Counted from the first letter of the stretch, positions 1-13,155 are shown. The stretch is DNA of 64,000 nucleotides from JAICJC01 sp963709425 (GCA_963709425.1 CAVPWG010000001.1:186001-250000), one strand, 5' to 3'. A program made the numbers and translations. The notes: generated from the letters alone by a model not told the origin.

Positions 1-831
1 GCGGACGCGCTCGCGGGTCACACCGAAGCGACGGCCGACCTCCTCCAGCGTGTGCGGGCGGTTGCCCGCGAGGCCGTAGCGAAGCTCGACGATGAGGCGC
101 TCGCGATAGGGCAGCTGGCTCACCAGGTCGGAGACGTGCGCGTCGCGCTGGCTCGCAGCCATGTCCGATCCGAGGTGGCGCTGGTGCTCGTCCTCGATCA
201 TCTCACCGAGCTCCGTCGAGTCCTCGCCGACCGGGGCCGCCAGCGACACGGGCTCCTGCGAGACGCGCTTCAGCTCCTCGACCTTGGTGGCCTTCAGGCC
301 CATCGCCTCGGCGACCTCGTCGTGGGTCGGGGCGCGGTTGAAGGTCTGCGTCAGCTGCCGCTCGACGCGCGCCATCCGGTTGATGGTGTCAACGACCTGA
401 GCAGGGACGCGGATCGTGCGGCCCTGGTCGGCGAGCGCGCGGGTCACGGCCTGGCGGATCCACCACGTGGCATACGTCGAGAAGCGATGGCCGAGGCGCC
501 AGTCGTAGCGTTCGACGGCCTTCATCAGCCCGACGTTCCCCTCCTGGATGAGATCGAGGAAGCTGAGGCCGCGGCCGGAATAGCGGCGGGCGATCGACAC
601 GACAAGACGCAGGTTCGACTCGATCAGGCGCCGGCGGGCGCGCTCATCGCCACGTTCGAGGGCCTTTGCGAGGGAGACCTCCTCGGCGGCGGTCAGAAGC
701 GGAACCTGGGAAATCTCGCGCAGGTAGAGGCCGACCGTGTCCTCGGTGGGACCAGGCGAGGCCTCGACCTCCAGGTCGGGCTCCTCCTCGTGGGAGTCGA
801 ACCCCGCAGGATCCGGGGCGGTTTCGGCCAT
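1..831 (-). CDS. rpoD: Primary-type RNA polymerase sigma-70 factor (partial, C-terminus off the left edge)
   Basis: Reading the minus strand from an ATG at 831 gives 277 codons with no stop before the window edge. A short acidic N-terminus leads into region 1.2 (core EDTVGLYLREISQVPLL), region 2 with NLRLVVSIARRY and the region 2.3-2.4 block TYATWWIRQAVTRAL, then region 3, and region 4 begins near the edge (LPYRERLIVELRYGL, then the HTH). That block order is the signature of group 1/2 sigma factors that direct promoter recognition by core RNA polymerase. The gene starts 11 bp after the dnaG stop, so it is the last gene of a dgt-dnaG-sigma operon, the classic macromolecular-synthesis arrangement. 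The N-terminus is short for a group 1 factor, so a group 2 paralogue remains possible. The missing part is the C-terminal -35 recognition end. Confidence 0.9.
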   Translation of the reverse strand, partial: MAETAPDPAGFDSHEEEPDLEVEASPGPTEDTVGLYLREISQVPLLTAAEEVSLAKALERGDERARRRLIESNLRLVVSIARRYSGRGLSFLDLIQEGNVGLMKAVERYDWRLGHRFSTYATWWIRQAVTRALADQGRTIRVPAQVVDTINRMARVERQLTQTFNRAPTHDEVAEAMGLKATKVEELKRVSQEPVSLAAPVGEDSTELGEMIEDEHQRHLGSDMAASQRDAHVSDLVSQLPYRERLIVELRYGLAGNRPHTLEEVGRRFGVTRERVR

Positions 832-842
832 CTGTGTGGGAC

Positions 843-2585
843 CTAACGATCGGGCGCGTGGGCGCGGACGGACTCGAGGGTCGCCAGCAACCTCAGCCTC
901 AGCTCCTCGAGGCGCTGGAGCTCCTGTTGCCGACTCAACTCCAAGTCGGCGTTTTGCCCCAAGGTCTTTAGCTCGTCTTCGGTCCGGTACAGATGCAGCT
1001 TCCAGTAGAGCTCCTCCAATGCGGATTCGGAGGGTGCTTCGCGCGCCGCCACGGCATTGAGCTCAGCCATGAAGGGCGCCCACCTTTCCGCGTCCCCGAT
1101 ATCCCCCTCGCCGGCCAGAAGCCGACGCGTGTGCCCGGCCGCTTCCCGCAGCGGCTCGTCCGGAAAGTATGCCACATCCAACTCTGCCAAGAGCTCTCGA
1201 CCCCGCTCTGGCAACGCCAATGCCATGCCGAGGAAGAGCCGTCCGTCCCGCTCCCAGGGCGAGCGCGGAATCCGCGTGGCGGGCGCCGCAGGCGTCGCCG
1301 GACCCGGTGCCGGGCGCGTCGCGGTCAGCCGCGCCGCGAGGTCGTCGGTGAGGCGCAGGCGGTCGGCGACCACCCGCACCTGCTCGTCGCGCTCGACCGA
1401 GGGTGCGGCGGGGCCGATGATCGCCGCGACGCGCGCGTAGATCTCATCGCGCGAGCCGGCTTGCCGGAGCGCCCGGCCGACGCGGAAGGAGAGCACGCCC
1501 GCCGCCGACTCGATCGAGCGGGCGAATGCGGCCGGGTCGGCGATGACGACATCGGCGGGATCCTGTCCGGACGGGAGCGCCACCACCCGCACGGAGAGGC
1601 CGTTCGCCTCGGCCAGCGCCATTCCCCGCAGCGACGCTTCCTCGCCCGCCGCGTCGGAGTCGAATGCGAGGAAGACCGTGGAGCACACCCGCTTCAGCTC
1701 GGTCACCTGTCCTTCGGTGAGTGCCGTCCCCATCGAGGCCACGGCATTCGCCGTCCCGGACTGGTGCAGGGCGAGGACGTCGGTGTAGCCCTCCACGACG
1801 ATCGCGTGCCCGGCCGAGGCGATCGCGCCGCGGGCGCGGTCGAGGCCGTAGAGCACCTCGGCCTTGTGGAAGAGCGGTCCCTCGGGCGAGTTCAGGTACT
1901 TCGGGGGCTCGCCGCCCGGCATCTGGCGGGCGCCGAAGCCCCGGACGCGGCCGCGGACGTCGGCCAGCGGGAACATGAGCCGCCCCCGGAACCGGTCGAC
2001 CGGGCCGCGGCGCCCACGGCCCGAGAGCCCCGCCTGGCCCAGCTCCGCCGCCGTGAAGCTCTTGGCCAGCGCCGCTGCGCACACGCGATCCCACGCCGAG
2101 GGCGAGAACCCCAGCCGGTGGTCGCGCGCCGTCGCCTCGACGATGCCGCGCTCGGCCAGGTAGTCGCGAGCGGGCGCGGCCTCGGCGGACTCCCACAGAT
2201 AGCGCGCGTAGAAACCGGCCGCGTCCTCCAGGAGCCGGAGCAGCCTGCCCCGTTCCGCCCGCCGCCGCTCATCGGCCGGCGAGGACTGCTCGTATTCGAG
2301 CCGGACGCCGTAGCGGTCGGCGAGCGTCTCGACGGCGGCGGCGAAGTCGAGGCTCTCGGTCTCGCGCACGAAGGCGATGTGGTCGCCGCCGCGCTGGCAG
2401 CCGAAGCAGTAGTAGACCTTCTTCACCGGGTCGACCGAGAACGACGGCGTGCGCTCGTCGTGGAAGGGGCACCGGCCGACGTACCGGGCGCCCGACCGGC
2501 GAAGTGGCGTGCGCCCACCGACGAGGTCGACCATGTCGACCGCGGCCTCCAGGGCCTCGAGGCTCTCACGGGTGATCGTGCTCAC
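843..2585 (-). CDS. dnaG: DNA primase DnaG
   Basis: A 580-residue primase that makes the RNA primers for replication. The N-terminal CHC2 zinc finger is complete (C39, H42, C60, C63 around CPFHDERTPSFS and YYCFGC), followed by the catalytic core (FRGRLMFPLADVRGRVRGFGAR) and a TOPRIM domain with VVEGYTDVLALH and the DSDAAGEE acidic motif. A helical C-terminal region for DnaB binding follows. I chose the GTG at 2585, which gives VSTITRESLE; it overlaps the dgt stop by 4 bp (GTGA), showing translational coupling. The open frame continues upstream across dgt, but that part is only the dgt antisense-frame shadow. Length fits actinobacterial primases (about 580-640). Confidence 0.95.
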   Translation of the reverse strand: MSTITRESLEALEAAVDMVDLVGGRTPLRRSGARYVGRCPFHDERTPSFSVDPVKKVYYCFGCQRGGDHIAFVRETESLDFAAAVETLADRYGVRLEYEQSSPADERRRAERGRLLRLLEDAAGFYARYLWESAEAAPARDYLAERGIVEATARDHRLGFSPSAWDRVCAAALAKSFTAAELGQAGLSGRGRRGPVDRFRGRLMFPLADVRGRVRGFGARQMPGGEPPKYLNSPEGPLFHKAEVLYGLDRARGAIASAGHAIVVEGYTDVLALHQSGTANAVASMGTALTEGQVTELKRVCSTVFLAFDSDAAGEEASLRGMALAEANGLSVRVVALPSGQDPADVVIADPAAFARSIESAAGVLSFRVGRALRQAGSRDEIYARVAAIIGPAAPSVERDEQVRVVADRLRLTDDLAARLTATRPAPGPATPAAPATRIPRSPWERDGRLFLGMALALPERGRELLAELDVAYFPDEPLREAAGHTRRLLAGEGDIGDAERWAPFMAELNAVAAREAPSESALEELYWKLHLYRTEDELKTLGQNADLELSRQQELQRLEELRLRLLATLESVRAHAPDR

Positions 2586-3565
2586 GCGGCGGATGCGAGC
2601 GCGGCGTGCGCCCGCAGTGCGTAGCGGTCGGTCATGCCGGCCACCCAGTCCGTCGCCGCGACGGGGTCCGAGCCGGCCAGATGGTGGCGGAACAGCTCCT
2701 CGACCACTGCGGCCGCGCGCGCACTCTCGGCACGGGCCGGCGGGCCGAGGTAGACGTGCTGGAACATGAACCGGCGGAGCTCGGAGAGCGCCGCCGCGTG
2801 CTCCGGCGACTGCTCGATGGCACCTGCGCCGTCGCTCGTCTCGACGAGGTCGTGCACGAGCGCATCGACCCTCGTCGACGAGCTGGCCCCGAGCAGCGAG
2901 AGCGGCCCGGCCGGGAGGTCGCCGGCGTCGAGGATCCCCGCGCGCACCGCATCGTCGATGTCGTGGTTCACGTAGCCGAAGCGGTCGACGAGGCGAACGA
3001 TGTCGCCCTCCTGCGTCGACGGCCGCCCGGGTCCGGTGTGGTGCAGGATGCCGTCGCGGACCTCGGCGGTGAGGTTGAGCCCGCGGCCGTCGCGTTCGAG
3101 CACCTCGACGACGCGCAGCGAGTGCTCGTTGTGGTGAAACTCCGACCCGTGCGCGCGCAGCGAGCGGTCGAGCGCCTCCTCGCCCGTGTGACCGAACGGT
3201 GGATGCCCGAGGTCGTGGCCGAGCGCGATCGCCTCGGTCAGGTCCTCGTTCAGCCGCAGCGCACGCGCCACGGCCCGCGAGATCCCGGTCACCTCGAGCG
3301 TGTGCGTCATGCGGGTGCGGAAATGGTCGCCCTCCGGCGCGATGAAGACCTGGGTCTTGTGCTTGAGGCGGCGGAAGGCCTTCGAGTGGACGATCCGGTC
3401 GCGGTCGCGCTGAAACGGCGTCCGCAGGGAGCACTCGCCCTCGTCCGGGTGCTCCCGTCCCCGGCTCTCGTACGACTTCACCGCACGCTCCGAGAGCGCC
3501 GCGGCCTCGAGGCGGCGGATGCGGTCGGCGAAGGCGGCGGCGACGGGGCCCGTGGGATGCGGCAT
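2582..3565 (-). CDS. dgt: Deoxyguanosinetriphosphate triphosphohydrolase-like HD-domain protein
   Basis: A 327-residue dGTPase-like HD phosphohydrolase of the type often encoded next to dnaG in Actinobacteria; the family splits dNTPs to deoxynucleoside and triphosphate. Family marks are visible: FQRDRDRIVHSKAFRRLKHK near the N-terminus, the metal-binding H in RTRMTHTLEV, the HD pair in IALGHDLGHPPFGHTGE, and a later D in the HDIDDAVRAG region. First gene of the dgt-dnaG-sigma operon; its TGA overlaps the dnaG GTG. Start is the ATG at 3565, giving MPHPTGPVAAAF. Actual substrate preference cannot be read from sequence. Confidence 0.92.
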   Translation of the reverse strand: MPHPTGPVAAAFADRIRRLEAAALSERAVKSYESRGREHPDEGECSLRTPFQRDRDRIVHSKAFRRLKHKTQVFIAPEGDHFRTRMTHTLEVTGISRAVARALRLNEDLTEAIALGHDLGHPPFGHTGEEALDRSLRAHGSEFHHNEHSLRVVEVLERDGRGLNLTAEVRDGILHHTGPGRPSTQEGDIVRLVDRFGYVNHDIDDAVRAGILDAGDLPAGPLSLLGASSSTRVDALVHDLVETSDGAGAIEQSPEHAAALSELRRFMFQHVYLGPPARAESARAAAVVEELFRHHLAGSDPVAATDWVAGMTDRYALRAHAALASAA

Positions 3566-3625
3566 CTGGAGCGAGTCTACCCTCGCCGGTCCGGCGCCCG
3601 GCCGCGCCCTGGTCGCGAGGGAGTC

Positions 3626-4399
3626 TCAGATGATCACAGGGACGGTGCCCCCGTCGGCGCTCCACGCAGAACCTGTCACGTAGGACGCCGCCGGCGACGC
3701 CAGGAACGCGATCACCGCGGCGATCTCGTCGGGCTCGGCCATGCGGCCGATGGGGCGGCCCTTCCCGACGCCCTCCAGCACGTCGTCGCGGTCGCGGTCG
3801 CTGAGCGCGGCGGTCTGGTCGGCCAGGCCGCCTTCGCCCAGCCAGGCCGGCGTGCGGGTCGGGCCGGGGCAGACGGCGTTGCAGCGAATACCGTCCTTGG
3901 CGTGGGCATCGGCCACGAGCCGCGACAACGAGAGCACGGCTGCCTTCGTCACGGAGTAGTGCGGCATCGACACCGACGGCCGCTTGCCCGAGGTCGAGGC
4001 CACGTTCACGATGGCGGCGTGATCCGACTCGCGCAGATGCGGGAGCGCGGCCCGGATCGTGCGGACGTAGCTCATCACGTTCGTGTCCCAGGCCGCCTGC
4101 CAGTCGGCGTCGGCCAGCTCGTACCAGGTGGCGATCCGGGCCACGCCGAGGTTGTTCACGAGCACGTCCAGGCCGGCCAGCGCTCGCACGGCTCCGGCGA
4201 CGGCGTCGGCCGGCCCGGCCTCGGTGGCCAGATCAGCCGGGACGGCGGCGGCGCCAACCTCCGCTGCGGCGGTCGACGGGTCACGCGATGCGATCGCCAC
4301 CTCCGCGCCGCCGGCGACCAGGCAGCGTGCTGTGGCGAGGCCGATGCCGGCGCTGCCACCTGTCACGAGCGCGCGGATCCCGTCGAGGCGGATGGTCAT
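3626..4399 (-). CDS. Short-chain dehydrogenase/reductase (SDR)
   Basis: A 257-residue classical SDR with a single Rossmann domain. The cofactor motif TGGSAGIG lies near residue 14, NNLG is the NNAG equivalent near 85, and the catalytic Ser-Tyr-Lys set is in NVASTSGKRP and MPHYSVTKAAV. The C-terminus ends with the usual ASPAASYVTGSAWSADGG. The residues after the second strand (IASRD) favour NADP(H). I start at the ATG at 4399 (MTIRLDGIRALVTGG), because upstream in-frame codons show no family similarity. It is monocistronic and divergent from the phosphatase gene at 4428, with only 28 bp between starts. The substrate is unknown. Confidence 0.9.
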   Translation of the reverse strand: MTIRLDGIRALVTGGSAGIGLATARCLVAGGAEVAIASRDPSTAAAEVGAAAVPADLATEAGPADAVAGAVRALAGLDVLVNNLGVARIATWYELADADWQAAWDTNVMSYVRTIRAALPHLRESDHAAIVNVASTSGKRPSVSMPHYSVTKAAVLSLSRLVADAHAKDGIRCNAVCPGPTRTPAWLGEGGLADQTAALSDRDRDDVLEGVGKGRPIGRMAEPDEIAAVIAFLASPAASYVTGSAWSADGGTVPVII

Positions 4400-4427
4400 C
4401 TGGAGGCGGATCTTATGATCTCTCCCG

Positions 4428-5033
4428 ATGACCCGGATCCTGCTCGCGCGCCACGGCGAGACCGACTGGAATCGCGAGGGCCGCTGGCAGGGCCACTCCG
4501 ACCAGCCTCTGAACGCCACGGGGGTCGCCCAGGCGCAGGCGCTCGGACGGCGACTCGCCGGTCAGAAGATCGACGCGCTCTACACGAGCGACCTCCTGCG
4601 TGCCACGCAGACGGCGGCCGAGGTGACGCGCGCGACCGGGCTCGGGGCGATCCTGACACCTCGCTTGCGAGAGGTCGACGTCGGCGACCTCGTGGGGCTC
4701 GACCGGGCCGAGGCCGGACGCCGGTATCCCGACTGGTACACCCGCTGGCGCGACGGCACCGACGACAGCTACCCCGGAGGCGAGCAGTTCTCCGACCTCC
4801 GAGCACGAGCGCTGGCGGCGCTCGACCGCATGGCCGATCGGCACGCCGACAGGACGGCCGTCGCGGTCTGCCACAACGGCATCATCCGAGCGATCGCCCT
4901 GCACGTCCTCGGGCTCGAGCCGCACCAGCGCCGGCGCATCGCCCCGGGCCCCAACGGCTCCCTGACGATCGTCGAACGGCGGCGACAACGGTGGGCCCTC
5001 GTCGCCCTCAACGACTCCGGGCACCTGGTCTAG
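4428..5033 (+). CDS. Histidine phosphatase (phosphoglycerate mutase-like) family protein
   Basis: A 201-residue cofactor-independent-looking member of the histidine phosphatase superfamily. The phospho-accepting motif LLARHGETDWNREGRWQG sits at the N-terminus, with LYTSDLLRATQTA at residues 45-57 and the second catalytic histidine in AVAVCHNGIIRAI. These features are shared by cobalamin phosphatase CobC, phosphoglycerate phosphatases (GpgP) and PhoE, so the substrate is open; no cobalamin or glucosylglycerate genes are nearby. The start ATG at 4428 has the family-typical N-terminus immediately after it. It is followed 10 bp later by a small acidic protein gene. Confidence 0.88.
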   Translation: MTRILLARHGETDWNREGRWQGHSDQPLNATGVAQAQALGRRLAGQKIDALYTSDLLRATQTAAEVTRATGLGAILTPRLREVDVGDLVGLDRAEAGRRYPDWYTRWRDGTDDSYPGGEQFSDLRARALAALDRMADRHADRTAVAVCHNGIIRAIALHVLGLEPHQRRRIAPGPNGSLTIVERRRQRWALVALNDSGHLV

Positions 5034-5043
5034 ACTCCTGACG

Positions 5044-5301
5044 ATGGACGACCACACGTCGCGGTACATGGGCGAGGCGGTCGAGCTCGCCCTCTTCGGG
5101 GGCGAGTACCAGGACGGCGTTCTCACCTCGTACTGCGTCATCGCCGACGTCCCGCACATCGAGCTGAACGGGCACATTCTCGTTCCCCTCCAGAATGTCG
5201 CCTCGCTCCATTGCACGAGCCGCTGCGACGCCCAGGACGACTGGCCGCCGCGCGGCCTGCTCGACGAGGATGACGAGCGGCCCGAGGACGAGGGCTCGTA
5301 A
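5044..5301 (+). CDS. Small acidic protein of unknown function
   Basis: An 85-residue protein that I do not recognise. The middle reads as a compact beta-rich domain (LALFGGEYQDGVLTSYCVI, then HIELNGHILVPLQNVASLHC) with two cysteines at LHCTSRC that could bind a metal or form a disulfide, and a strongly acidic tail rich in D and E. Ten bp separate it from the phosphatase gene, so the two are probably co-transcribed. It ends 30 bp before the bidirectional terminator that faces the rRNA operon. Real-gene status rests on codon usage and position only. Confidence 0.6.
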   Translation: MDDHTSRYMGEAVELALFGGEYQDGVLTSYCVIADVPHIELNGHILVPLQNVASLHCTSRCDAQDDWPPRGLLDEDDERPEDEGS

Positions 5302-5330
5302 GGGCCCGCTGAAGAAGGCGGCCAGCACAG

Positions 5331-5373
5331 GATTAAATGCTTGAGCCGCCCGGAGGCGGCTCAAGCATTTAAT

Positions 5374-5374
<1 letters not shown>
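5331..5374. terminator. Bidirectional intrinsic terminator between the rRNA operon and the plus-strand genes
   Basis: A perfect 20-bp inverted repeat (arms 5331-5350 and 5355-5374) with a 4-base loop. The inner 12 bp are GC-rich, and the outer 8 bp are A/T-rich on both sides (ATTAAAT and ATTTAAT), so each strand sees a hairpin followed by a short U-containing tail. It lies right after 5S on the minus strand and 30 bp after the plus-strand gene ending at 5301, so it should stop both transcripts. Confidence 0.85.
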
Positions 5375-5489
<115 letters not shown>

Positions 5490-5522
5490 AACTGTGTTAA
5501 AGCTGCGCACGCCGGCAGGCGT

Positions 5523-5554
5523 GCACCCTCAAAACTCCATAGCGGCCCGTGGGG
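5523..5554 (-). repeat. 23S precursor processing stem, 3' arm
   Basis: This stretch, between 23S and 5S, is complementary to 8551-8582 just upstream of 23S: about 26 of 31 positions agree with the other arm read in inverse orientation, several of the rest being G-U compatible. In the primary transcript the two arms would pair across the whole 23S sequence, the arrangement cut by RNase III in bacteria. Confidence 0.7.
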
Positions 5555-5560
5555 CTCTCA

Positions 5561-8541
<2,981 letters not shown>

Positions 8542-8550
8542 AATAGAGAA

Positions 8551-8582
8551 CACCACGAACCGCTCTGGAGTTTTCAAGGTGC
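8551..8582 (-). repeat. 23S precursor processing stem, 5' arm
   Basis: Lies between 16S and 23S, directly upstream of the 23S 5' end. Its transcript pairs with that of 5523-5554 on the other side of 23S (shared core AAAACTCCA.AGCGG in inverse orientation). It also contains a boxA-like CTTGAAAACTC in the sense direction. Confidence 0.7.
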
Positions 8583-8642
8583 ACGCGGATCACGACCCGC
8601 CGTACACGAGAGGCGCCTGCGGCCGCTCGAGGCGGCCGGCGC

Positions 8643-8667
8643 GGTCTCTCAAAACTCAGCAGCTTGG
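8643..8667 (-). repeat. 16S precursor processing stem, 3' arm, in the 16S-23S spacer
   Basis: Inverse complement of 10575-10599, which lies upstream of 16S: 21 of 25 positions match exactly and two of the remaining four allow G-U pairs. The two arms would close a long stem around the 16S precursor. The rest of the 246-bp spacer (8542-8787) shows no tRNA gene. Confidence 0.75.
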
Positions 8668-8787
8668 CCGGGCCCCAAGGGCCCGAACGGCGGTGTCGAC
8701 GTAGATTCCAGGCGAGCCCGCAACCGGGACGGCACGAATGCCATCGACAGGGCGGGCGCCCGCGGCGGTTGGAGCCGCCGCATCCCT

Positions 8788-10335
<1,548 letters not shown>

Positions 10336-10624
10336 AGGTTGCGAAATCGGCCTCCACCACCGCGAGGGTGGCTTCGACGGCCGGTCTCTGACCATGAAGG
10401 AGAGTCTGTGGCCGGGGCAAGCCCCGACCCGCTCTCAAAGGTCGGCGCACCCATCGCGCACCGCCCGAGGGCGGCCGCGGAGGATGGCCGACAGGTTTCC
10501 GCTCCCCGCCGAAACGGGTGCGGACGAACCCGACGTCGATCGACCGCGGCCACCTGTAGAGGCCCGGTCGATCGCCAAACTGCTGAGTTTTCAAAGACCA
10601 CGCGCGTCTTGAGCGCGACCTCGA
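10336..10624 (-). other. rRNA operon leader, no protein gene
   Basis: About 290 bp between the predicted promoter and 16S. It contains the boxA-like TCTTTGAAAACTC and the 5' arm of the 16S processing stem at 10575-10599. GC-rich repeated segments could fold further. No credible coding region is present on either strand. Confidence 0.7.
10575..10599 (-). repeat. 16S precursor processing stem, 5' arm, overlapping a boxA-like element
   Basis: Minus-strand sequence GGTCTTTGAAAACTCAGCAG, continuing TTTGG. The core TCTTTGAAAACT resembles the bacterial rRNA boxA antitermination site bound by NusB-NusE, and the whole segment is complementary to 8643-8667 beyond the 16S 3' end. Confidence 0.75.
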
Positions 10625-10653
10625 AGCCTAGCGAACCGCTTACCCAAGCACAA
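10625..10653 (-). promoter_or_regulatory. Candidate rRNA operon promoter
   Basis: Minus strand: -35 TTGTGC (10653-10648), 17-bp spacer, -10 TAGGCT (10630-10625), placing the start of transcription near 10618 and the boxA-like element about 25 nt later. The -35 overlaps the last codons of the methyltransferase gene. Found by eye; only one plausible pair was seen here. Confidence 0.5.
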
Positions 10654-11464
10654 GTTGGGACCGTCGCGCGGTCGCCAGGAGGTGCGGACTCAGGCCCAGG
10701 AGTTCCGGAATCCGCTCCAGTGCTCGCGCCGCGTCGAGGACGACCGCACGCGCCGCCGGGTCCGCCAGGCGCTCCTCGAGGTCGGCGAGCGCGAACGCGA
10801 TCCCCTCGACGCCTACGAGGTCGACGAATTCGAGCCCGGCGGCCCGAATTTCGCCGCGAAGCTCGTCCGGCCGGTGACAGTACCCGCTGAACGAGCCCTC
10901 GTAGAGCGGCTGGAGCCGGCCCGAGCTCTCGGCGACCGCGACCACCTCGTCGATCGCCGGATACGTCTCGGCCAGGCGCTCCGCGACCTGGCCGTGCAGC
11001 CTCGGGGCCCAGCGCGAGATGGCCACGGCGAAGATCGGGCCTCCGGGCCGGACGACCCTCCCCGCCTCGACGAGGGCGGCCACGCGGTCGGCCGGAGTGG
11101 GCAGGTGGTAGATCGGGCCGAGCAGGAGCACCGCGTCGACCGACGCATCGGGCAGGTCGAGGGCGCGTGCGTCGGCGATCGCGGAATCGATGGTCACCCC
11201 TCGCGCCGCGGCGTCGGCCGCGACCTGCTCACGGTGGAGATCGATCAGGTCTCGGTGATGGACGGTGTACCCGCGCTCGGCCAGCCAGAGCGAGTAGCGC
11301 CCCGGCCCACCGCCGATGTCCGCGACGACAGCCGGAGCCGGCGGGAGGCGGCGCTCGACGATCTCGCAGGTCCGGGCGAACTCGACCTGGCCGAACGGGC
11401 TGAGCAGACGGTCACGCTCCTCGCCGCGGCCGTAGTGCTCTCGGATCTCTCCGTCGGTCGACAC
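10640..11464 (-). CDS. Class I SAM-dependent methyltransferase
   Basis: A 274-residue protein with a class I methyltransferase fold: SAM-binding motif I VVADIGGGPGRYSLWLAERG near residues 43-62, an acidic end of strand 2 (HHRDLIDLH), motif II IADARALDLPDASVDAVL, and VLLLGPIYHLPTPADR. The substrate is not apparent. Its ATG at 11464 lies 2 bp after the corrected stop of tyrS, so it is the last gene of the ilvE-to-tyrS run. The end of the gene overlaps the rRNA promoter. Confidence 0.88.
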   Translation of the reverse strand: MSTDGEIREHYGRGEERDRLLSPFGQVEFARTCEIVERRLPPAPAVVADIGGGPGRYSLWLAERGYTVHHRDLIDLHREQVAADAAARGVTIDSAIADARALDLPDASVDAVLLLGPIYHLPTPADRVAALVEAGRVVRPGGPIFAVAISRWAPRLHGQVAERLAETYPAIDEVVAVAESSGRLQPLYEGSFSGYCHRPDELRGEIRAAGLEFVDLVGVEGIAFALADLEERLADPAARAVVLDAARALERIPELLGLSPHLLATARRSQLVLG

Positions 11465-11466
11465 GT

Positions 11467-12620
11467 CTACCCCTCGACGTGGGCGAACCGGCGGCCGACG
11501 CGGAGCTCCGCGCCCGAGCCATCCGAGCCCGCGGGACGTCGAGCTCGTCGGGCCCGAGCGGCTCGCCGTCGAGGCGCACGCCGCCCTGCGAGATCAGGCG
11601 CCGCGCCTCGCCGCGCGACCCGGCCAGGCCGTGGTCGGCCAGGAGCGCGGGCACGTGCACCGGATCGCCGGCAGGCAGCTCGAGTACGGGGGCGTCGTCG
11701 GTGGCCCGCTTGTCCTTGAACATGCGGTCGAAGCCGGCCTCAGCGGACGCCGCTGCCTCGGCGCCGTGCCACCGCTCGACCAGCCGCCTGGCGAATTCCC
11801 GCTTCGCCGTGTACGGGTCGGCCGGCGGCGGCCCGTCGGCCTCCAGGCACAGCCGGTAGTAGTCGGGCATGAGCTCGTCCACGCAGCTCATCGCCTTGCC
11901 GTACATCTCCGCGGGTGGGTCGGCGATCGAGATGTAGTTGCCAAGCGAGGCGCTCATCTTGTCGACCCCGTTCGGGCCGTTGATGAGCGGCGTCGTCAGC
12001 GCCACCTGCGGCTCCTGGCCGTACGCGATCTGGACGTCGCGGCCCGTGAGGAGGTTGTACTCCTGGTCGGTCCCCCCGAGCTCGACGTCGGCCTGGATCG
12101 CGACGGAGTCGTAGGCCTGCATCAGGGGGTACAGGAATTCCGAGACCGAGATGGGCTGGCTGGTCTTGAAGCGCCGTTCGAAGTCGTTTCGCTCGAGCAG
12201 GCGGGAAACCGTGATCGTGCGCGTGAGCCGCAGGATCTCGGCGAAGTCGAGCTTGCCGAGCCACTCGCTGTTGAAGCGAAGCTCGCTGCGGTCGCGATCG
12301 AGGATGCGAAGCGCCTGCTCGAAGTAGCGCGCCGCGTTCTCGTCGATCTCCGCGCCTGACATCACCTGTCGCTCCTTGGAGCGCCCCGACGGGTCGCCCA
12401 CCCGGGCGGTGTAGTCGCCCACGATCAGGATGCCCGTGTGGCCCTGATCCTGGAACGCCCGCATCCGCTGGAGGGGGATGGCCTGCCCGATGTGGATGTC
12501 GCGCGCCGTCGGGTCGATGCCGAGCTTCACCCTGAGCGGACGGCCGAGCGCGAGCTTGCGCTCGAGCTCCCCCTCGGGGAGCACCTTGACGGCGTTACGC
12601 GTGAGCGCGGCGAGGTCCAC
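11467..12620 (-). CDS. tyrS: Tyrosyl-tRNA synthetase (single-base deletion near the 3' end)
   Basis: Class Ic synthetase charging tRNA-Tyr. HIGQ at residues 43-46 is the HIGH motif, KMSAS at 221-225 the KMSKS motif, and the tyrosine-pocket segments (GGTDQEYNLLTGRD) are intact. A C-terminal S4 domain (GSRGEARRLISQGGVRLDGE) follows. Around 11535 the frame breaks: restoring one C in the CC run after the Asp-Val codons gives the expected ending ELRVGRRFAHVEG and a stop at 11467, total 384 residues, 2 bp before the next gene. Without correction the frame runs on into the methyltransferase. An essential gene broken this way is most simply a sequencing error. The start overlaps the mpg 3' end by 26 bp. 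Confidence 0.92.
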
Positions 12621-13155
12621 GGGCCGCGGATGATAACGGCCGGCTCACCGCGCTCGAATCGGGGTCGAAGAACCGCCAGGGGCGCTCGACGCCCTTGGTG
12701 ATGCCGATCCGGGTCGATGCCTCGACCCGGCGGATGCGGCCCGGGGGATGCAGCACGGCGGGCTCGCCGTTCTGCGCCGATGTCGCGCCGAGCGCCTGGC
12801 CGACGTTCCCCGGGCCGGTCGTGAGCGGCTCGCGCCCGCGGCGCGACCGCATGGTCTCGATCCCGTGCACCGGCTCGAGCGAGCGGACGAGCACCGCGGC
12901 GCCGACCCCGGGAGGCCCGCAGACCACGTTGATGCACCAGTGGATCCCGTAGGAGCGGTACACGTAGAGCCTCCCAGCCGGGCCGAACATCGCGGCGTTC
13001 CGGGCGGTCATGCCGCGGAACGCGTGCGAGGCGGGGTCGTCGGGCGCGTACGCCTCGGCCTCGACGATCGGGCCGCCGACGCCGTCCATCACGAGCGTCC
13101 AGCCGATGATCGCGCGGGCCGCCGCGACCGGGTCGCCCTCGAGGTCGAGCGTCAG
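12595..13155 (-). CDS. mpg: 3-methyladenine DNA glycosylase (AAG/MPG family)
   Basis: A 186-residue base-excision repair glycosylase that removes alkylated purines. Conserved segments are present: IVEAEAYAPDDPASHAFRG with the catalytic glutamate, RNAAMFGPAGRLYVYRSYG, CINVVCGPPGVGAAVLVR, GPGNVGQALGA and TRIGITKGVERPWRF. No ATG, GTG or TTG lies at a sensible position. The best start is a CTG at 13155 that overlaps the stop of the preceding hydrolase gene as CTGA, which would make this a rare CTG-initiated, translationally coupled gene. The C-terminal tail after FFDPDSSAVSRP runs 13 residues into the tyrS start region. Confidence 0.85.
   Translation of the reverse strand: MTLDLEGDPVAAARAIIGWTLVMDGVGGPIVEAEAYAPDDPASHAFRGMTARNAAMFGPAGRLYVYRSYGIHWCINVVCGPPGVGAAVLVRSLEPVHGIETMRSRRGREPLTTGPGNVGQALGATSAQNGEPAVLHPPGRIRRVEASTRIGITKGVERPWRFFDPDSSAVSRPLSSAARGPRRAHA

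Noticed and set aside
843..3665. A 940-residue frame covering dnaG and dgt as one fusion
   Set aside because: The upstream half is an antisense-frame shadow of dgt without any domain; dnaG starts at a GTG overlapping the dgt stop.
8542..8787. tRNA-Ile or tRNA-Ala in the 16S-23S spacer
   Set aside because: No acceptor-T-arm pattern on the minus strand of the spacer.
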